From assembly GCA_903881475.1 (NCBI GenBank), contig CAIRTK010000064.1, positions 1-64,000 of the forward strand: DNA of 64,000 nucleotides, given 5' to 3'. Under the pieces are notes generated by a model, which searched no databases, was not told the origin of the DNA, and was given only the letters and a program-made list of their open reading frames with translations. Made by a program: the position numbers and the translations under genes. The stretch's first letter is position 1. Each line of letters opens with the position of its first letter. The stretch comes from an uncultured Opitutia bacterium. GTDB lineage: Bacteria > Verrucomicrobiota > Verrucomicrobiia > Opitutales > Opitutaceae. This document shows, piece after piece, positions 24,780-33,221 of this stretch.

Positions 24780-26024
24780 TCACTCCGGCAGGGGATGGCC
24801 CTTGGTCTCGGGGGAGAACCAGATGAGGACCAGGCCGACGGCGTAGACGAGCGTTATGACGGCGCCGGCTCGAGCGTAACTGCCGTCGAACTGGCGCATC
24901 AATGCGCCCATCTGCAGCGCGCCGATCGCCGCGAGCACGCGGCCGGCGTTGTAGGCGAGGCCCTGCGCGGTGGCGCGCACGCGCGTGGGGAAAAGCTCCG
25001 GCAGGTAAAGCGGGAGCCAGCCGAAGAAGGAGGCGGTCATCGCACCGACGAGGAAGGTCAGCGCCAGGAATCCCGGGCCGTAGCCGAGCCCGCCGCGAAA
25101 CAGCAACGCGCAGCTGAGGAACGAACCCAGGCACATGCCGAAATAGGTGAGGCGCCGGCCGAAGCGCCCGCCCGCCCAGGCGCCGGCGAGACAGCCCGCG
25201 ATGGCGCCGAGCCCGGCAAGCAGGCCGGTCCACGCCTTGGCCTGCGGCTGCGTGCCGCCGGTGAGCTGGTCGGCCCAGAGCGGGATCCACTGCACCGTGC
25301 CCCAGGTGCCGATCAGCACAATGGCGGTGAGCCCCGTCGCCAGCAGCGTGAGGCGGCGCAATCCCGGGGCGAAGATTTCCCGCATCGGCTGCGCCGGCGC
25401 GGCCGCGGCGGCATGCTGCCAGCGTTCCGACTCGGGTACAAACTGCCGGATGAACAGTGTGAGCAGCGCCGGCAGCGTGCCCACGAGCACGACCCAGCGC
25501 CAGGAGTGTACGGTCACCGAGAAGAACAGCCCGATGATCGCAATGAGGGCGAAACCGACGTTGGCCGCCGCGCCAATGATGCCGGCGAGCATCGGGCGGA
25601 AACGCTCCGGCCAGACTTCCATCACGAGCGCCACACCCAGCGACCATTCGCCACCCATGCCGAGTGCCGCGCAGAACCGCGTGAGCGCGAGGTGCCAGGG
25701 CGTCTGGGCGAAGTAGGTGAGCCCGGTGAAGAGCGAGTACGTGAGCACGCTCAGGCTCAGCGCCCGCACGCGGCCCACGCGGTCGCCAAGCCAGCCGAAG
25801 GCCAGGCCGCCCGCAGCGGCCCCGAGCAGGAACGCCGCGGTGATGATCCCCATCCAATGGCCGATGAAGGCGTCGCTCACCTGCGTGCCCGTCTGCATTT
25901 GCTGCAGGGCCGGCCGCGCCACGAGGGGAAACAGCCCCATCTCAAGCCCGTCAAACATCCAGCCGAGCAGCGCGGCGGCCAGCGTGAGGCGGAGCCGGCG
26001 GCGGATTGAGAAGTCAAGATTCAA
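24780..26024 (-). CDS. MFS transporter (sugar/organic acid:proton symporter type)
   Basis: A 414-residue, twelve-helix major facilitator. N-terminal features are typical of the metabolite:H+ symporter / SHS group: GWMFDGLEMGLFPLVARPAL in helix 1, and the A-like motif GWLGDRVGRVRAL between helices 2 and 3. R-GMGGEWSLG-ALV in helix 4 is the hallmark of MhpT/PcaK/JEN1-like carriers of aromatic or monocarboxylic acids. The only upstream start that keeps helix 1 is a TTG at 26024, with no clear ribosome site. The N-terminal codons fall within a short repeat (TTCAAGATTC type, near 26014-26108), so the start is uncertain. Confidence 0.9.
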   Translation of the reverse strand: MNLDFSIRRRLRLTLAAALLGWMFDGLEMGLFPLVARPALQQMQTGTQVSDAFIGHWMGIITAAFLLGAAAGGLAFGWLGDRVGRVRALSLSVLTYSLFTGLTYFAQTPWHLALTRFCAALGMGGEWSLGVALVMEVWPERFRPMLAGIIGAAANVGFALIAIIGLFFSVTVHSWRWVVLVGTLPALLTLFIRQFVPESERWQHAAAAAPAQPMREIFAPGLRRLTLLATGLTAIVLIGTWGTVQWIPLWADQLTGGTQPQAKAWTGLLAGLGAIAGCLAGAWAGGRFGRRLTYFGMCLGSFLSCALLFRGGLGYGPGFLALTFLVGAMTASFFGWLPLYLPELFPTRVRATAQGLAYNAGRVLAAIGALQMGALMRQFDGSYARAGAVITLVYAVGLVLIWFSPETKGHPLPE

Positions 26025-26194
26025 GACGGAAGAGGATTAACCGCACGCAATCGCACCGCGGAATTTGCCGTCGGGCACTCTTGGTTCTTGAATCCGGAAT
26101 CTTGAATCGCGTCGAACGGACATCGTCGGCGATGAACCAAGCCAGAGCCGCCGAAGGCGCGCAAGCCTGCGGGCCGCGGTCTCCGCCGGCAGGC

Positions 26195-27214
26195 CTATGG
26201 CTGCACGACGAGCACGCCGAACGTGCCGGGCTTGATGGCGGGCCGCGCCTTCGGTTGGCCGGGTGCAGCCGGAGGCGCCGCTTCAAACTGGGCTGAGGCC
26301 AGGAAAACCCGGCCGGTTTTCAGATCGACGGCATGGGTCCGCGCGCCCGGTGCGGTGGCCACGGTTTCCACGAGGGTGTAATGGTCGGCGTCGGCTTGGT
26401 GGAAGACATTCAGCGTGCCGTCGCCATTCGACACCCGGACGAGCGCGCGGACCGGATCGTACGTGGCCGCATCCACGCCCTTGCCGATGGGCAGCGTGGC
26501 GACGATCGCACCCGTGTCGGAATTCAGCACGACCAGGGTCTGGCTGCGGCAGCCGACAAACAGGCGGTGATGGGCGCGATCGATGGCGAGGGCGCTGGGC
26601 GCGTGGGCGGAAGCCAGCGGCCAGCGCGCGGTGACCGCCAGCGAGCGGGCATCCAGCCGCAAGGTTTCGTCCTTGTCCTCGATGTTCACAAAAACGTGCC
26701 CCGCGGCATCGGTCGCGGCGAACTCCGGCCCGCCCCCCAGCTTGACAGTGCCCGCCAGCGCGCCGGTGACGGCGTCGAAAACCGTGGCGTTTTCCGATTC
26801 GCCGTTGAAGGAGAAGAGCTGCCGGGTGGCCGGATCATAGAGGACGGCATCGGGCTTGTTCCCGCCGGTCTGCCACAGGGCGAGGATGGCCAGGGTCTTG
26901 AGATCAAAGACCGTGATAAAACCCGTCTTGCCGTTGCTGATGAACCCGCGGCCCAGTTCCGGGGCGAGGGCCACGCCGTGCGCGCCGGAGAGCGGGGCGA
27001 CTTCCCCGACCGCGGTGTCGGTGTCGAGGTTCACCACGTTGACGCGATCACCGTGGGTGATGTAGAGCCGCCGGGCTTCGGCATCCACGCTGAGGTAGTC
27101 CCAGCCGCCATCGCCCGGGAGGAGAATTTTTTCCGCGGCCGCCGGGCTGGCGGAAACCGCGGTCAGGAGACCGGCGCCCAGCAGCGCAATGAAGAGGGGA
27201 AGAGGGTTTTTCAT
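26195..27214 (-). CDS. Exported YncE-like beta-propeller protein
   Basis: A 339-residue secreted seven-bladed propeller: signal peptide MKNPLPLFIALLGAGLLTAV with cleavage near ASPAAA, then repeated blades of the type LYITHGDRVNVVNLDT, GFITVFDLKTLAILALW and LFVGCRSQTLVVLNSDTG. This is the YVTN/YncE class; some bind DNA or metals and others are electron-transfer or surface proteins. No heme motif is present. It lies 170 bases upstream of the MFS gene on the same strand. The function is unknown. Confidence 0.88.
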   Translation of the reverse strand: MKNPLPLFIALLGAGLLTAVSASPAAAEKILLPGDGGWDYLSVDAEARRLYITHGDRVNVVNLDTDTAVGEVAPLSGAHGVALAPELGRGFISNGKTGFITVFDLKTLAILALWQTGGNKPDAVLYDPATRQLFSFNGESENATVFDAVTGALAGTVKLGGGPEFAATDAAGHVFVNIEDKDETLRLDARSLAVTARWPLASAHAPSALAIDRAHHRLFVGCRSQTLVVLNSDTGAIVATLPIGKGVDAATYDPVRALVRVSNGDGTLNVFHQADADHYTLVETVATAPGARTHAVDLKTGRVFLASAQFEAAPPAAPGQPKARPAIKPGTFGVLVVQP

Positions 27215-27304
27215 GGGTGGATTCCAAGCCAGCCGCTTCCGGCGCCGGAGGCAAGTTCGGGCCGCGGATGGACGGTTACAATTGGTAATCCCTTCCCTTT
27301 TGTC

Positions 27305-27329
27305 GTCCTTCGGCTTCGCTCAGGATGAC
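27305..27329. repeat. Single-arm intergenic repeat (GTCATCCTGAGCGAAGCCGAAGGAC)
   Basis: On the minus strand positions 27329-27305 read GTCATCCTGAGCG followed by AAGCCGAAGGAC, the same family as the arms at 4806-4894. Only one arm is present, 30 bases after the phhA stop codon. It could be a decayed copy. Confidence 0.6.
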
Positions 27330-27359
27330 GTGTCGCCGTAATTTTTTTGGGTTCCGCAC

Positions 27360-28169
27360 TCAGAGCAGCCGGTGCTCCCGGGCCCAGCGGACGAACTCAC
27401 ATTCGAGCTGGTCGAACGAGTCCACCACCCAGAGGACTTCCTGAAAGTGCCAGATATCGTAGGGCTGGGCAGCGGCTTTCTCCGGCGCGAAGGGGCGCTT
27501 TTCCACCCGGTCCGTGAGGGCATGCAGGGTTTCGCCGGAGCTGGAGAGAAGGCCGTTGCCGAAGAGCCGCAGGCCGCCGGGATTTTTCACGAGGCCGAAC
27601 TCGACCGTGAACCAGTAGATCCGCGTGAGGCCCTCCTCCAGCTGCGGATCCCGGCAGGCCAGCGCGGCCTGGCCGATCTTCTGGTAAAAATCGGCGAAGC
27701 GCGGATGCGTGATCATCGGCGTGTGGCCGAAGATGTCGTGGAAGCAGTCGGGCGCGGGCGTGTAGTCGAGCTCATGCCGGCCGCGTATGTAGTCGGTGCA
27801 GGGAAAAATGCGCCGGGCAAGATAGCCGAAGAAATCGTGCGCCGCCAGCAGGCCGGGCGTGCGGGCGATCTGCCAGCCGGTGGTTCCTTGAAGCCGGCGC
27901 GAGACGGCGGCGAGCGCGGGAATCTTGTCGCGGTCGAGCTGGAGGGAGGCGAGCCCGGTCAGGAATTCGTCCGCCGCCCGGCCGGGCAGCAGCTCCGCCA
28001 TGCGGGTGGAAAGCGTCCGCCAGACCGCGTGCTCCTCGGCGGAATAGTCCGGGTAGGTGCACGAATCGCCGACGGGCAGCGGCGCAGTCAGACGGTGGGG
28101 AATGCAGCGCGGGTCACTGCTGTCCGGCGGGATGGTTTCCGGGCAGGTCGTAGCGGGGGTGGAAGGCAT
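27360..28169 (-). CDS. phhA: Phenylalanine-4-hydroxylase
   Basis: A 269-residue iron- and pterin-dependent monooxygenase converting phenylalanine to tyrosine. The iron ligands are H144 and H149 in CFHDIFGHTPM and E190 in YWFTVEFGL; YPDYSAEEHAVWRTL at the N-terminus and the length match the single-domain bacterial enzymes, with no ACT regulatory domain. The ATG at 28169 has AGGAG six bases upstream, the clearest ribosome site in this area, and is chosen over a 41-codon extension. It faces away from hpd and hmgA, with two regulators between, and feeds tyrosine into that pathway after a transamination not encoded here. No pterin carbinolamine dehydratase is nearby. Confidence 0.96.
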   Translation of the reverse strand: MPSTPATTCPETIPPDSSDPRCIPHRLTAPLPVGDSCTYPDYSAEEHAVWRTLSTRMAELLPGRAADEFLTGLASLQLDRDKIPALAAVSRRLQGTTGWQIARTPGLLAAHDFFGYLARRIFPCTDYIRGRHELDYTPAPDCFHDIFGHTPMITHPRFADFYQKIGQAALACRDPQLEEGLTRIYWFTVEFGLVKNPGGLRLFGNGLLSSSGETLHALTDRVEKRPFAPEKAAAQPYDIWHFQEVLWVVDSFDQLECEFVRWAREHRLL

Positions 28170-28463
28170 GGGGGCTCCTGGTTCATGGGGTCGGAGGCCG
28201 GGGCGCGCGCGGCGCGTGGCGGGCCCGGTGGATTTGCGATGAGGCGAATGTAGCATCCGTGTCGAAGCGCCGCCATACGCCAAACGAATCAAAGTCCCGC
28301 AGGTCGGGATGGAGATTCATCTCGGGGCTTATTAACGCAGTTCGCCGGAAAGTCTGAAGTCCTTGGTGGAACGAATTGCCACCCAATGCGTGCGTCGGCT
28401 CCGGTCTCGAATCAATCAAGGCTGCGACTTTCAGCGCGTTGGGGACAACGTGCTCCACCCCGG

Positions 28464-28871
28464 TCAGCCGGCTGGCTTCGGGGTGTCGCCCGCTGCCGGC
28501 GGGACGTAGTCGGCCATCACCAGGCCGATCGCTTCCTTCAGCTGTTGCAGTGTGAAGGGTTTTGAAAGCGTGTACGCCGCGCCGAGACGCTTGGTCAGAT
28601 CAAGGTAGAGTTCGGAACCTTCCAGGCCGCCGGACATGGCGATGATCCGCAGCTGCGGATATTCGCGGTGGAGGATCTTGATCGTTTCCATGCCTTCCTG
28701 TTCCGGCATGACCATGTCGGTGATGACCAGGTCGGTGGGATCGCTCCGGAAGAGTTCCACGCCCTTCCGGCCGTTGTTCGTGTGGGTGACCTGATGGCCG
28801 GCGAAGGTCAGGCTCTTCACGATGATGCCGCGAAGGGTGTCGTCGTCGTCGATGATCAGGATACGGGCCAT
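28464..28871 (-). CDS. Single-domain response regulator (CheY-like)
   Basis: A 135-residue stand-alone receiver: acidic cluster D8-D10, phosphoacceptor D52 in LVITDMVMP, Ser at 80 (AMSGG) and K104 in LSKPF are all present, so it should be phosphorylatable. There is no output domain; the last 17 residues are a Pro-rich tail. No kinase is adjacent. It lies between phhA (294 bases away) and the LuxR-type regulator (116 bases) on the same strand, and could be part of a phosphorelay with an unlinked hybrid kinase such as the one at 11567. Confidence 0.93.
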   Translation of the reverse strand: MARILIIDDDDTLRGIIVKSLTFAGHQVTHTNNGRKGVELFRSDPTDLVITDMVMPEQEGMETIKILHREYPQLRIIAMSGGLEGSELYLDLTKRLGAAYTLSKPFTLQQLKEAIGLVMADYVPPAAGDTPKPAG

Positions 28872-28987
28872 GGGGCGGGATGCGCGGGTAAAATCAGGCT
28901 GCGGCGAACTTCTCCGGCGAAAGCCCTTTGGGCAATGTCCAAAAGCGTCCGCGCCGCCTCATTTTCAGGGCCGGCGCCCCGACCTGC

Positions 28988-29602
28988 CTAGCGGTTGAGC
29001 AGGGCGGCGACGCGGGTGCGTCCGCGCACGCCGAGCTTGGCGAAAATGGCGGCGAGCTGGGTCTTGATCGTGAGCGGGCTGCGGCGCAGCTCGGCGGCGA
29101 TCTCCGTGGTGCGCAGCCCCTCGCGGACCCGCATCGCTACCTCCCGCTCGCGCTCGGTGAGCCGGGCGAGCAGGGCGACGGCGCCCGGCGAAAGCGGGCG
29201 GTGCCGGTCGCCGCGCGGCCGGCGGTAGTCCAGGTGGATGTGAAACGCCGGCGGCTGGCCGGCCCCGGGGGTATGCAGCCGGACCCGCGCGTGCAGGCCG
29301 AGCGCATGATCGCTCACCACCTGCGGGTGGAGGGCGCGGCCGGCGGTGGCCGCCTGTAGGCTGCGGCAGGCTTCGACGAGCGGCAACGGCACGCGGAAGG
29401 CGCTGCGGGCGCGCAGCGCGGCGGCCTTGCGCTCGCCATGGTTCCAGACCGCGCAAGCGCGGGCGGCCTCGGCGTTGCACCATAGGGGCTGGAATGCGGC
29501 ATCGAGCAGCAGCAGGCCGACGGGCACCTCCTCAAGCATGGCCAGGGTGTGGGCGAGGAGCGCGGCGCTGTCGGACGGCAGGGGCGGGGAGCGGCCGGGC
29601 AT
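28988..29602 (-). CDS. PAS-like / LuxR-type HTH transcription regulator
   Basis: A 204-residue regulator. The N-terminal half resembles a PAS domain (LAMLEEVPVGLLLLDAAFQPLW, about 20-41), and the C-terminal 60 residues are a LuxR HTH (LTEREREVAMRVREGLRTTE, then KTQLAAIFAKLGVRGRTRVA). No receiver domain is present, so it probably senses a ligand or redox state directly. It is divergent from hpd with a 128-base gap, which makes it the best candidate for control of the tyrosine catabolic operon (inference from context). The ATG at 29602 is chosen because upstream codons are low-complexity and lie in the promoter gap. Confidence 0.82.
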   Translation of the reverse strand: MPGRSPPLPSDSAALLAHTLAMLEEVPVGLLLLDAAFQPLWCNAEAARACAVWNHGERKAAALRARSAFRVPLPLVEACRSLQAATAGRALHPQVVSDHALGLHARVRLHTPGAGQPPAFHIHLDYRRPRGDRHRPLSPGAVALLARLTEREREVAMRVREGLRTTEIAAELRRSPLTIKTQLAAIFAKLGVRGRTRVAALLNR

Positions 29603-29730
29603 GGCGCACCCTGACGCGGCCGCCGCCGCGGGGCAAGGCGGCGGTTTACGCCATTTGGCCGATGGACCCATGCCGGGGCGGGGAGTAGATTGGCGCCCGC
29701 CCCAACACCCGCGTCCGCGGGCCCTCCCCC

Positions 29731-30849
29731 ATGAGCACGACATACTTCGAAAAACCGGCCGAGCGCACGACCGTGGCGAATCCGCTGGGCGTGAAAGGCA
29801 TCGACCACATCGAGTTCATCGTCGACGACGCCGACCAATGGCGCGACTTCTTCGTCCAGAAATACGGCATGGCCGGACGTTTTTATGCGGATGAGTCAAC
29901 CGGCGTACACGGCCGGCGGGCGCATGTGGTGGGGCAGGGCCGGATCAACTTCATCGTGGCCGAGCCGCAGGGCCGCGGGTCCGAGGCGGATTTCCTGCGC
30001 TGGCACTTGGAGAAGCACGGCTGCGGGGTGCGCGATGTGGCGTTCCGCGTGAAAAGCGCGGCCCACGCGCTGGACGAGGCGGCCCGCCGCGGTGCGACCG
30101 TGGTGCGCGCGCTGGACGAGCACGACCAGTTCATCGGCGGCACGATCGCTGCGTACGGTGACACGGTGCACACGTTCATCGAGCGCAAGCCGCACACCGA
30201 CTTCGCGCCCGGCTACAAGCCGGTGCCCGGCGGTTTCGAGGACGGCGACATCCATTTCGCGATGATCGACCACGTCGTCGCCAACGTGGAGCACATGGAG
30301 CCGTGGGTGAAATATTACTCGGCCATCTTCGGCTTCGATCTCTTCATGCACTTCGACATCAACACCGGCCGCAGCGCGCTGATGTCGAAGGTGGTCAGCT
30401 CGACGGACGGCTGGGTGAAGATGCCGATCAACGAGCCGTCGTCGGCCAACTCGCAGATCCAGGAATTCCTCGACCGCTACAACGGCCCCGGCGTCCAGCA
30501 CATCGCGCTGCTCACGCCCGACATCGTCTCGACCGTGGCGGAGATGCGCCGGATGGGGCAGGAGTTCCTCGACGTGCCGGAGACTTATTATGACGCCGCG
30601 TTCGACGCGCGCGTCGGCGAGATCGAGGAGGACAAGGAGCTCCTGAAGCAGCTGCGCATCCTGGTGGACCGCGACGAGGGCGACGACGGGTACCTGCTGC
30701 AGCTGTTCACGAAGTGCGTGTTCGCGCGGCCCACGCTGTTCTTCGAGGTGATCCAGCGCCGCGGCCGGGCCCGCGGGTTCGGCGAGGGCAACTTCCGCGC
30801 CCTGTTCGAGGCGATCGAGCGCGAGCAGGCGAAGAGGGGATCGCTATGA
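29731..30849 (+). CDS. hpd: 4-hydroxyphenylpyruvate dioxygenase
   Basis: A 372-residue non-heme iron enzyme turning 4-hydroxyphenylpyruvate into homogentisate. Two vicinal-oxygen-chelate halves are visible, DHIEFIVDDADQW (N half) and DHVVANVEHMEPWVKYY (C half). The iron ligands are H181, H257 (VQHIALLT) and E339 (LFFEVIQR), all present. It is the first gene of a plus-strand operon with hmgA, a flavin-binding protein, thiolase and acyl-CoA synthetase. Gap to hmgA is 171 bases, most of it a hairpin repeat. Confidence 0.96.
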   Translation: MSTTYFEKPAERTTVANPLGVKGIDHIEFIVDDADQWRDFFVQKYGMAGRFYADESTGVHGRRAHVVGQGRINFIVAEPQGRGSEADFLRWHLEKHGCGVRDVAFRVKSAAHALDEAARRGATVVRALDEHDQFIGGTIAAYGDTVHTFIERKPHTDFAPGYKPVPGGFEDGDIHFAMIDHVVANVEHMEPWVKYYSAIFGFDLFMHFDINTGRSALMSKVVSSTDGWVKMPINEPSSANSQIQEFLDRYNGPGVQHIALLTPDIVSTVAEMRRMGQEFLDVPETYYDAAFDARVGEIEEDKELLKQLRILVDRDEGDDGYLLQLFTKCVFARPTLFFEVIQRRGRARGFGEGNFRALFEAIEREQAKRGSL

Positions 30850-30866
30850 GAAGCCCGACTATTGAA

Positions 30867-31009
30867 GCTCGAAGGTTGAAGTTCGAAATCCGAAGGAAGT
30901 CCGAATTCCTCAAGCAACCCAACGAACGGACGGAATAATCGTTTCTGGTTTTTTGGAATCTGCGCCCTGATTGAAGCTTCTTTCGGATTTCGAACTTCAA
31001 TCTTCGAAT
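30867..31009. repeat. Long hairpin repeat in the hpd-hmgA gap (GAAGCTCGAAG family)
   Basis: Inverted arms of 33 bases, 30867-30899 and 30977-31009, pair with very few mismatches (shared core TTGAAGTTCGAAATCCGAA), around a 77-base loop. The left arm begins 17 bases after the hpd stop, and the right arm ends 11 bases before the hmgA ATG. The same arms recur at 32211-32470 and 33095-33213. Confidence 0.92.
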
Positions 31010-31020
31010 TTTGCTCCATC

Positions 31021-32205
31021 ATGCCCCACTACCTCAAACTCGGAGAGACGCCGCGGAAGCATCACATCACGTTCCCACGGGACCCAGCGGCGAGTTTCAA
31101 GAATGAGGGGCTGCACTATGAGCACGTCATCACCACGGAGGGTTTTGATCGCGCCTACTCGATCCTCTACCACCTGAAGCCGCCGACCCGGGTGAAACGC
31201 GTGGAGCTGGTCCGCGAGTTCGCGCCCCGGCCCGCCGCACCCTCGCCGCTGCGGCATCATCACCTGAAATCCTTCCAGCTGCCGCGCCGCGGCGATCCGT
31301 ACACGGGCCGCGTGCCACTGATGTTCAACCAGGATATCACGTGCTCGCGCTGCCGGCCGGCGACGACGATGGCAGCGGGCTATGACTTCTACCGCAACGG
31401 CCAGAGCGACGACATCATCTTCGTCTGGGGCGGCGGCGGCTGGCTCGAGACGAATTTCGGCCGGCTCCGCTACCGGCAGGATGACTACATCGTCATCCCG
31501 CGCGGCACGATTTACCGGCTCGTGCCCGACGACATCGCCAAGGAGGACTACCTCATCCTTGAGTCGGCACATCCCGTACGGATTCCCGCACGGTACCTGC
31601 ATCCCGAGGGGCAAATCCGGATGGGCGCGCCGTACAGCGAGCGCGATTTTCACGGTCCCAGCGAACTCGCGCCCAACGAGCAGGAAGGCGACTTTGCGAT
31701 CCTCCTGAAGGACCGCGCGCGGCTGACGAAAGTCGTGATGGCGAGCCACCCCTTCGACGTCGTCGGCTGGGACGGCTATCTTTACCCGTTTACGTTCAAC
31801 GCGAATGATTTCGAGCCGATCACCGGCACCGTCCATCTGCCGCCGCCGATCCACCAGACCTTCGAGATCCGCGGTTACGTTGTGTGCACGTTCGCGCCGC
31901 GCTGGCTCGACCACCATCCCGAGGCGGTGAAGGTTCCGTGGGCGCACGACAACACCGAGGCGGACGAGGTGCTGTTCTATGTGCGCGGCCAGTTCGGCTC
32001 GCGCAAGGGCGTCGAGCCCGGCTCGTTCACGCTGCACCCGCAGGGCATCCCGCACGGCCCGCATCCGGGCACCACGCTCAAGAGCTTCGACGCCCAGCGG
32101 ACCGAGGAGCTCGCCGTGATGTTCGACACGCAGTATCCGCTCCAGCTGACGGAGGAGGCGCTCGCCCTCGATGATCCGGATTACCCGCTGAGCTGGATGG
32201 GATGA
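31021..32205 (+). CDS. hmgA: Homogentisate 1,2-dioxygenase
   Basis: A 394-residue iron dioxygenase opening the homogentisate ring to maleylacetoacetate. Family marks are MPHYLKLGETPRKHHITFPR at the N-terminus, the cupin half with DDIIFVWGGGGWLETNFGRL, and the C-terminal ligand region around HDNTEADEVLFYVRG and TLHPQGIPHGPHPG, which supplies the His and Glu ligands. It is somewhat shorter than the roughly 430-450-residue proteobacterial and human forms. The ATG follows a hairpin repeat and has no Shine-Dalgarno sequence. The next enzymes, maleylacetoacetate isomerase and fumarylacetoacetase, are absent from the window. Confidence 0.95.
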   Translation: MPHYLKLGETPRKHHITFPRDPAASFKNEGLHYEHVITTEGFDRAYSILYHLKPPTRVKRVELVREFAPRPAAPSPLRHHHLKSFQLPRRGDPYTGRVPLMFNQDITCSRCRPATTMAAGYDFYRNGQSDDIIFVWGGGGWLETNFGRLRYRQDDYIVIPRGTIYRLVPDDIAKEDYLILESAHPVRIPARYLHPEGQIRMGAPYSERDFHGPSELAPNEQEGDFAILLKDRARLTKVVMASHPFDVVGWDGYLYPFTFNANDFEPITGTVHLPPPIHQTFEIRGYVVCTFAPRWLDHHPEAVKVPWAHDNTEADEVLFYVRGQFGSRKGVEPGSFTLHPQGIPHGPHPGTTLKSFDAQRTEELAVMFDTQYPLQLTEEALALDDPDYPLSWMG

Positions 32206-32210
32206 GGACT

Positions 32211-32470
32211 GAAGCTCGAAGATTGAAACCCGAAATCCGAAGGAACCGTGCACGCCTGACGGCGGAAGCTCAAAGGTCGAAGCTCGAAATCCGTAAAATC
32301 TGCCGGCCTTGGCGGCCTTTGAACTGGAGCGACTCGCGTGGCTCCATCTGGCTCGCGATAGTAAAGCCTACTGCATCATCCCCCTGTCACCCGAGGGTTG
32401 CCCGGGGTGATGAACTGAATATTGCTTCCTAAGATTTCCTTCGAGTTTCGAACTTCGATCTTCGAGCTTC
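32211..32470. repeat. Long hairpin repeat in the hmgA-flavin protein gap
   Basis: Arms at 32211-32242 and 32439-32470 are inverted copies of the same GAAGCTCGAAGATTGAA...CGAAATCCGAAG unit found in the preceding gap. An extra direct copy of the left arm lies at about 32265-32296, and a smaller hairpin (TCATCCCCC/GGGGTGATGA) near 32371-32414. The left arm starts 5 bases after the hmgA stop; the right arm ends 7 bases before the next ATG. Confidence 0.9.
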
Positions 32471-32477
32471 TCCACCC

Positions 32478-33086
32478 ATGCATCTCGACTTCACCTCCCT
32501 TGCCCCGCGCGACGCCTACCAATGGATGGTGACCACGATCCTGCCGCGGCCCATTGCGTGGGTCTCGACGATTTCGGCCGACGGCAAGACCAACCTTGCG
32601 CCCTTCAGCTTCTTCCAGGGAATCTGCGCCAATCCGCCGACGCTGATGTTCGTCCCGGTCAACAACCGCCAGGGCGGGAAAAAGGACACGGTGCGCAACA
32701 TCGAGGCGGTCCCGGAGTTTGTCGTGAACCTCGTCTCGCATGCCTTGGCGGAGGAGATGAACGCCACCTCGGCCTTGCTGCCCTACGGCGAGAGTGAGTT
32801 TGAAAAGTTTGGCGTGGCGTCCGCGCGATCGGATCACGTCCGTCCGCTGCGGGTGGCCGCCGCACCGGTGGCGTTCGAGTGCCGCCTGGACCGGATCGTC
32901 CACCTCGGCGAGGGTCCGCTGGCGGCCAACGTGATCTTTGGCCGCATTCTGGCTGCGCATATCCGCGACGACGTGCTTGGAGCCGACGGCAAGCCGGACT
33001 CGCGCAAACTGGATCTTGTGGGACGTCTCGGCGGCGAGGATTACACGACCACGCGCGACGTTTTTTCCCTCATCCGGCCGGACTAG
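32478..33086 (+). CDS. Flavin reductase-like (FMN-binding split barrel) protein
   Basis: A 202-residue protein of the DIM6/NTAB flavin reductase-like family. The FMN-binding start is typical: ILPRPIAWVSTISADGKTNL, then APFSFFQGICANPPTLMFVP. The C-terminal part (HLGEGPLAANVIFGRI) carries the conserved strand that closes the barrel. Such proteins reduce FMN or use it in unknown reactions. It is placed between hmgA and a thiolase in the operon. A role in homogentisate catabolism is not known for the family, so its job here (cofactor regeneration or an alternative step) is open. Confidence 0.9.
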   Translation: MHLDFTSLAPRDAYQWMVTTILPRPIAWVSTISADGKTNLAPFSFFQGICANPPTLMFVPVNNRQGGKKDTVRNIEAVPEFVVNLVSHALAEEMNATSALLPYGESEFEKFGVASARSDHVRPLRVAAAPVAFECRLDRIVHLGEGPLAANVIFGRILAAHIRDDVLGADGKPDSRKLDLVGRLGGEDYTTTRDVFSLIRPD

Positions 33087-33094
33087 CGGCAACT

Positions 33095-33213
33095 GGAAGC
33101 TCGAAGATCCAAACCCGAAATCCGAAAGAAATTTGAGCAACCAACCTTCAATTCTTCAAAGATTCCATCTATAGTTCTTTATTCGGATTTCGAACTTTGA
33201 CCTTCGAGCTTCC
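33095..33213. repeat. Long hairpin repeat in the flavin protein-thiolase gap
   Basis: Arms 33095-33130 and 33175-33213 pair as inverted copies of the GAAGCTCGAAGAT...CGAAATCCGAA unit, loop about 44 bases. The left arm begins 8 bases after the upstream stop and the right arm ends 8 bases before the thiolase ATG at 33222. Confidence 0.9.
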
Positions 33214-33221
33214 CGCACCCC

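Noticed and set aside
28170-28463. 91-codon minus-strand frame between phhA and the receiver gene
   Set aside because: No start context, no domain, and partial overlap with phhA upstream sequence; most likely non-coding.
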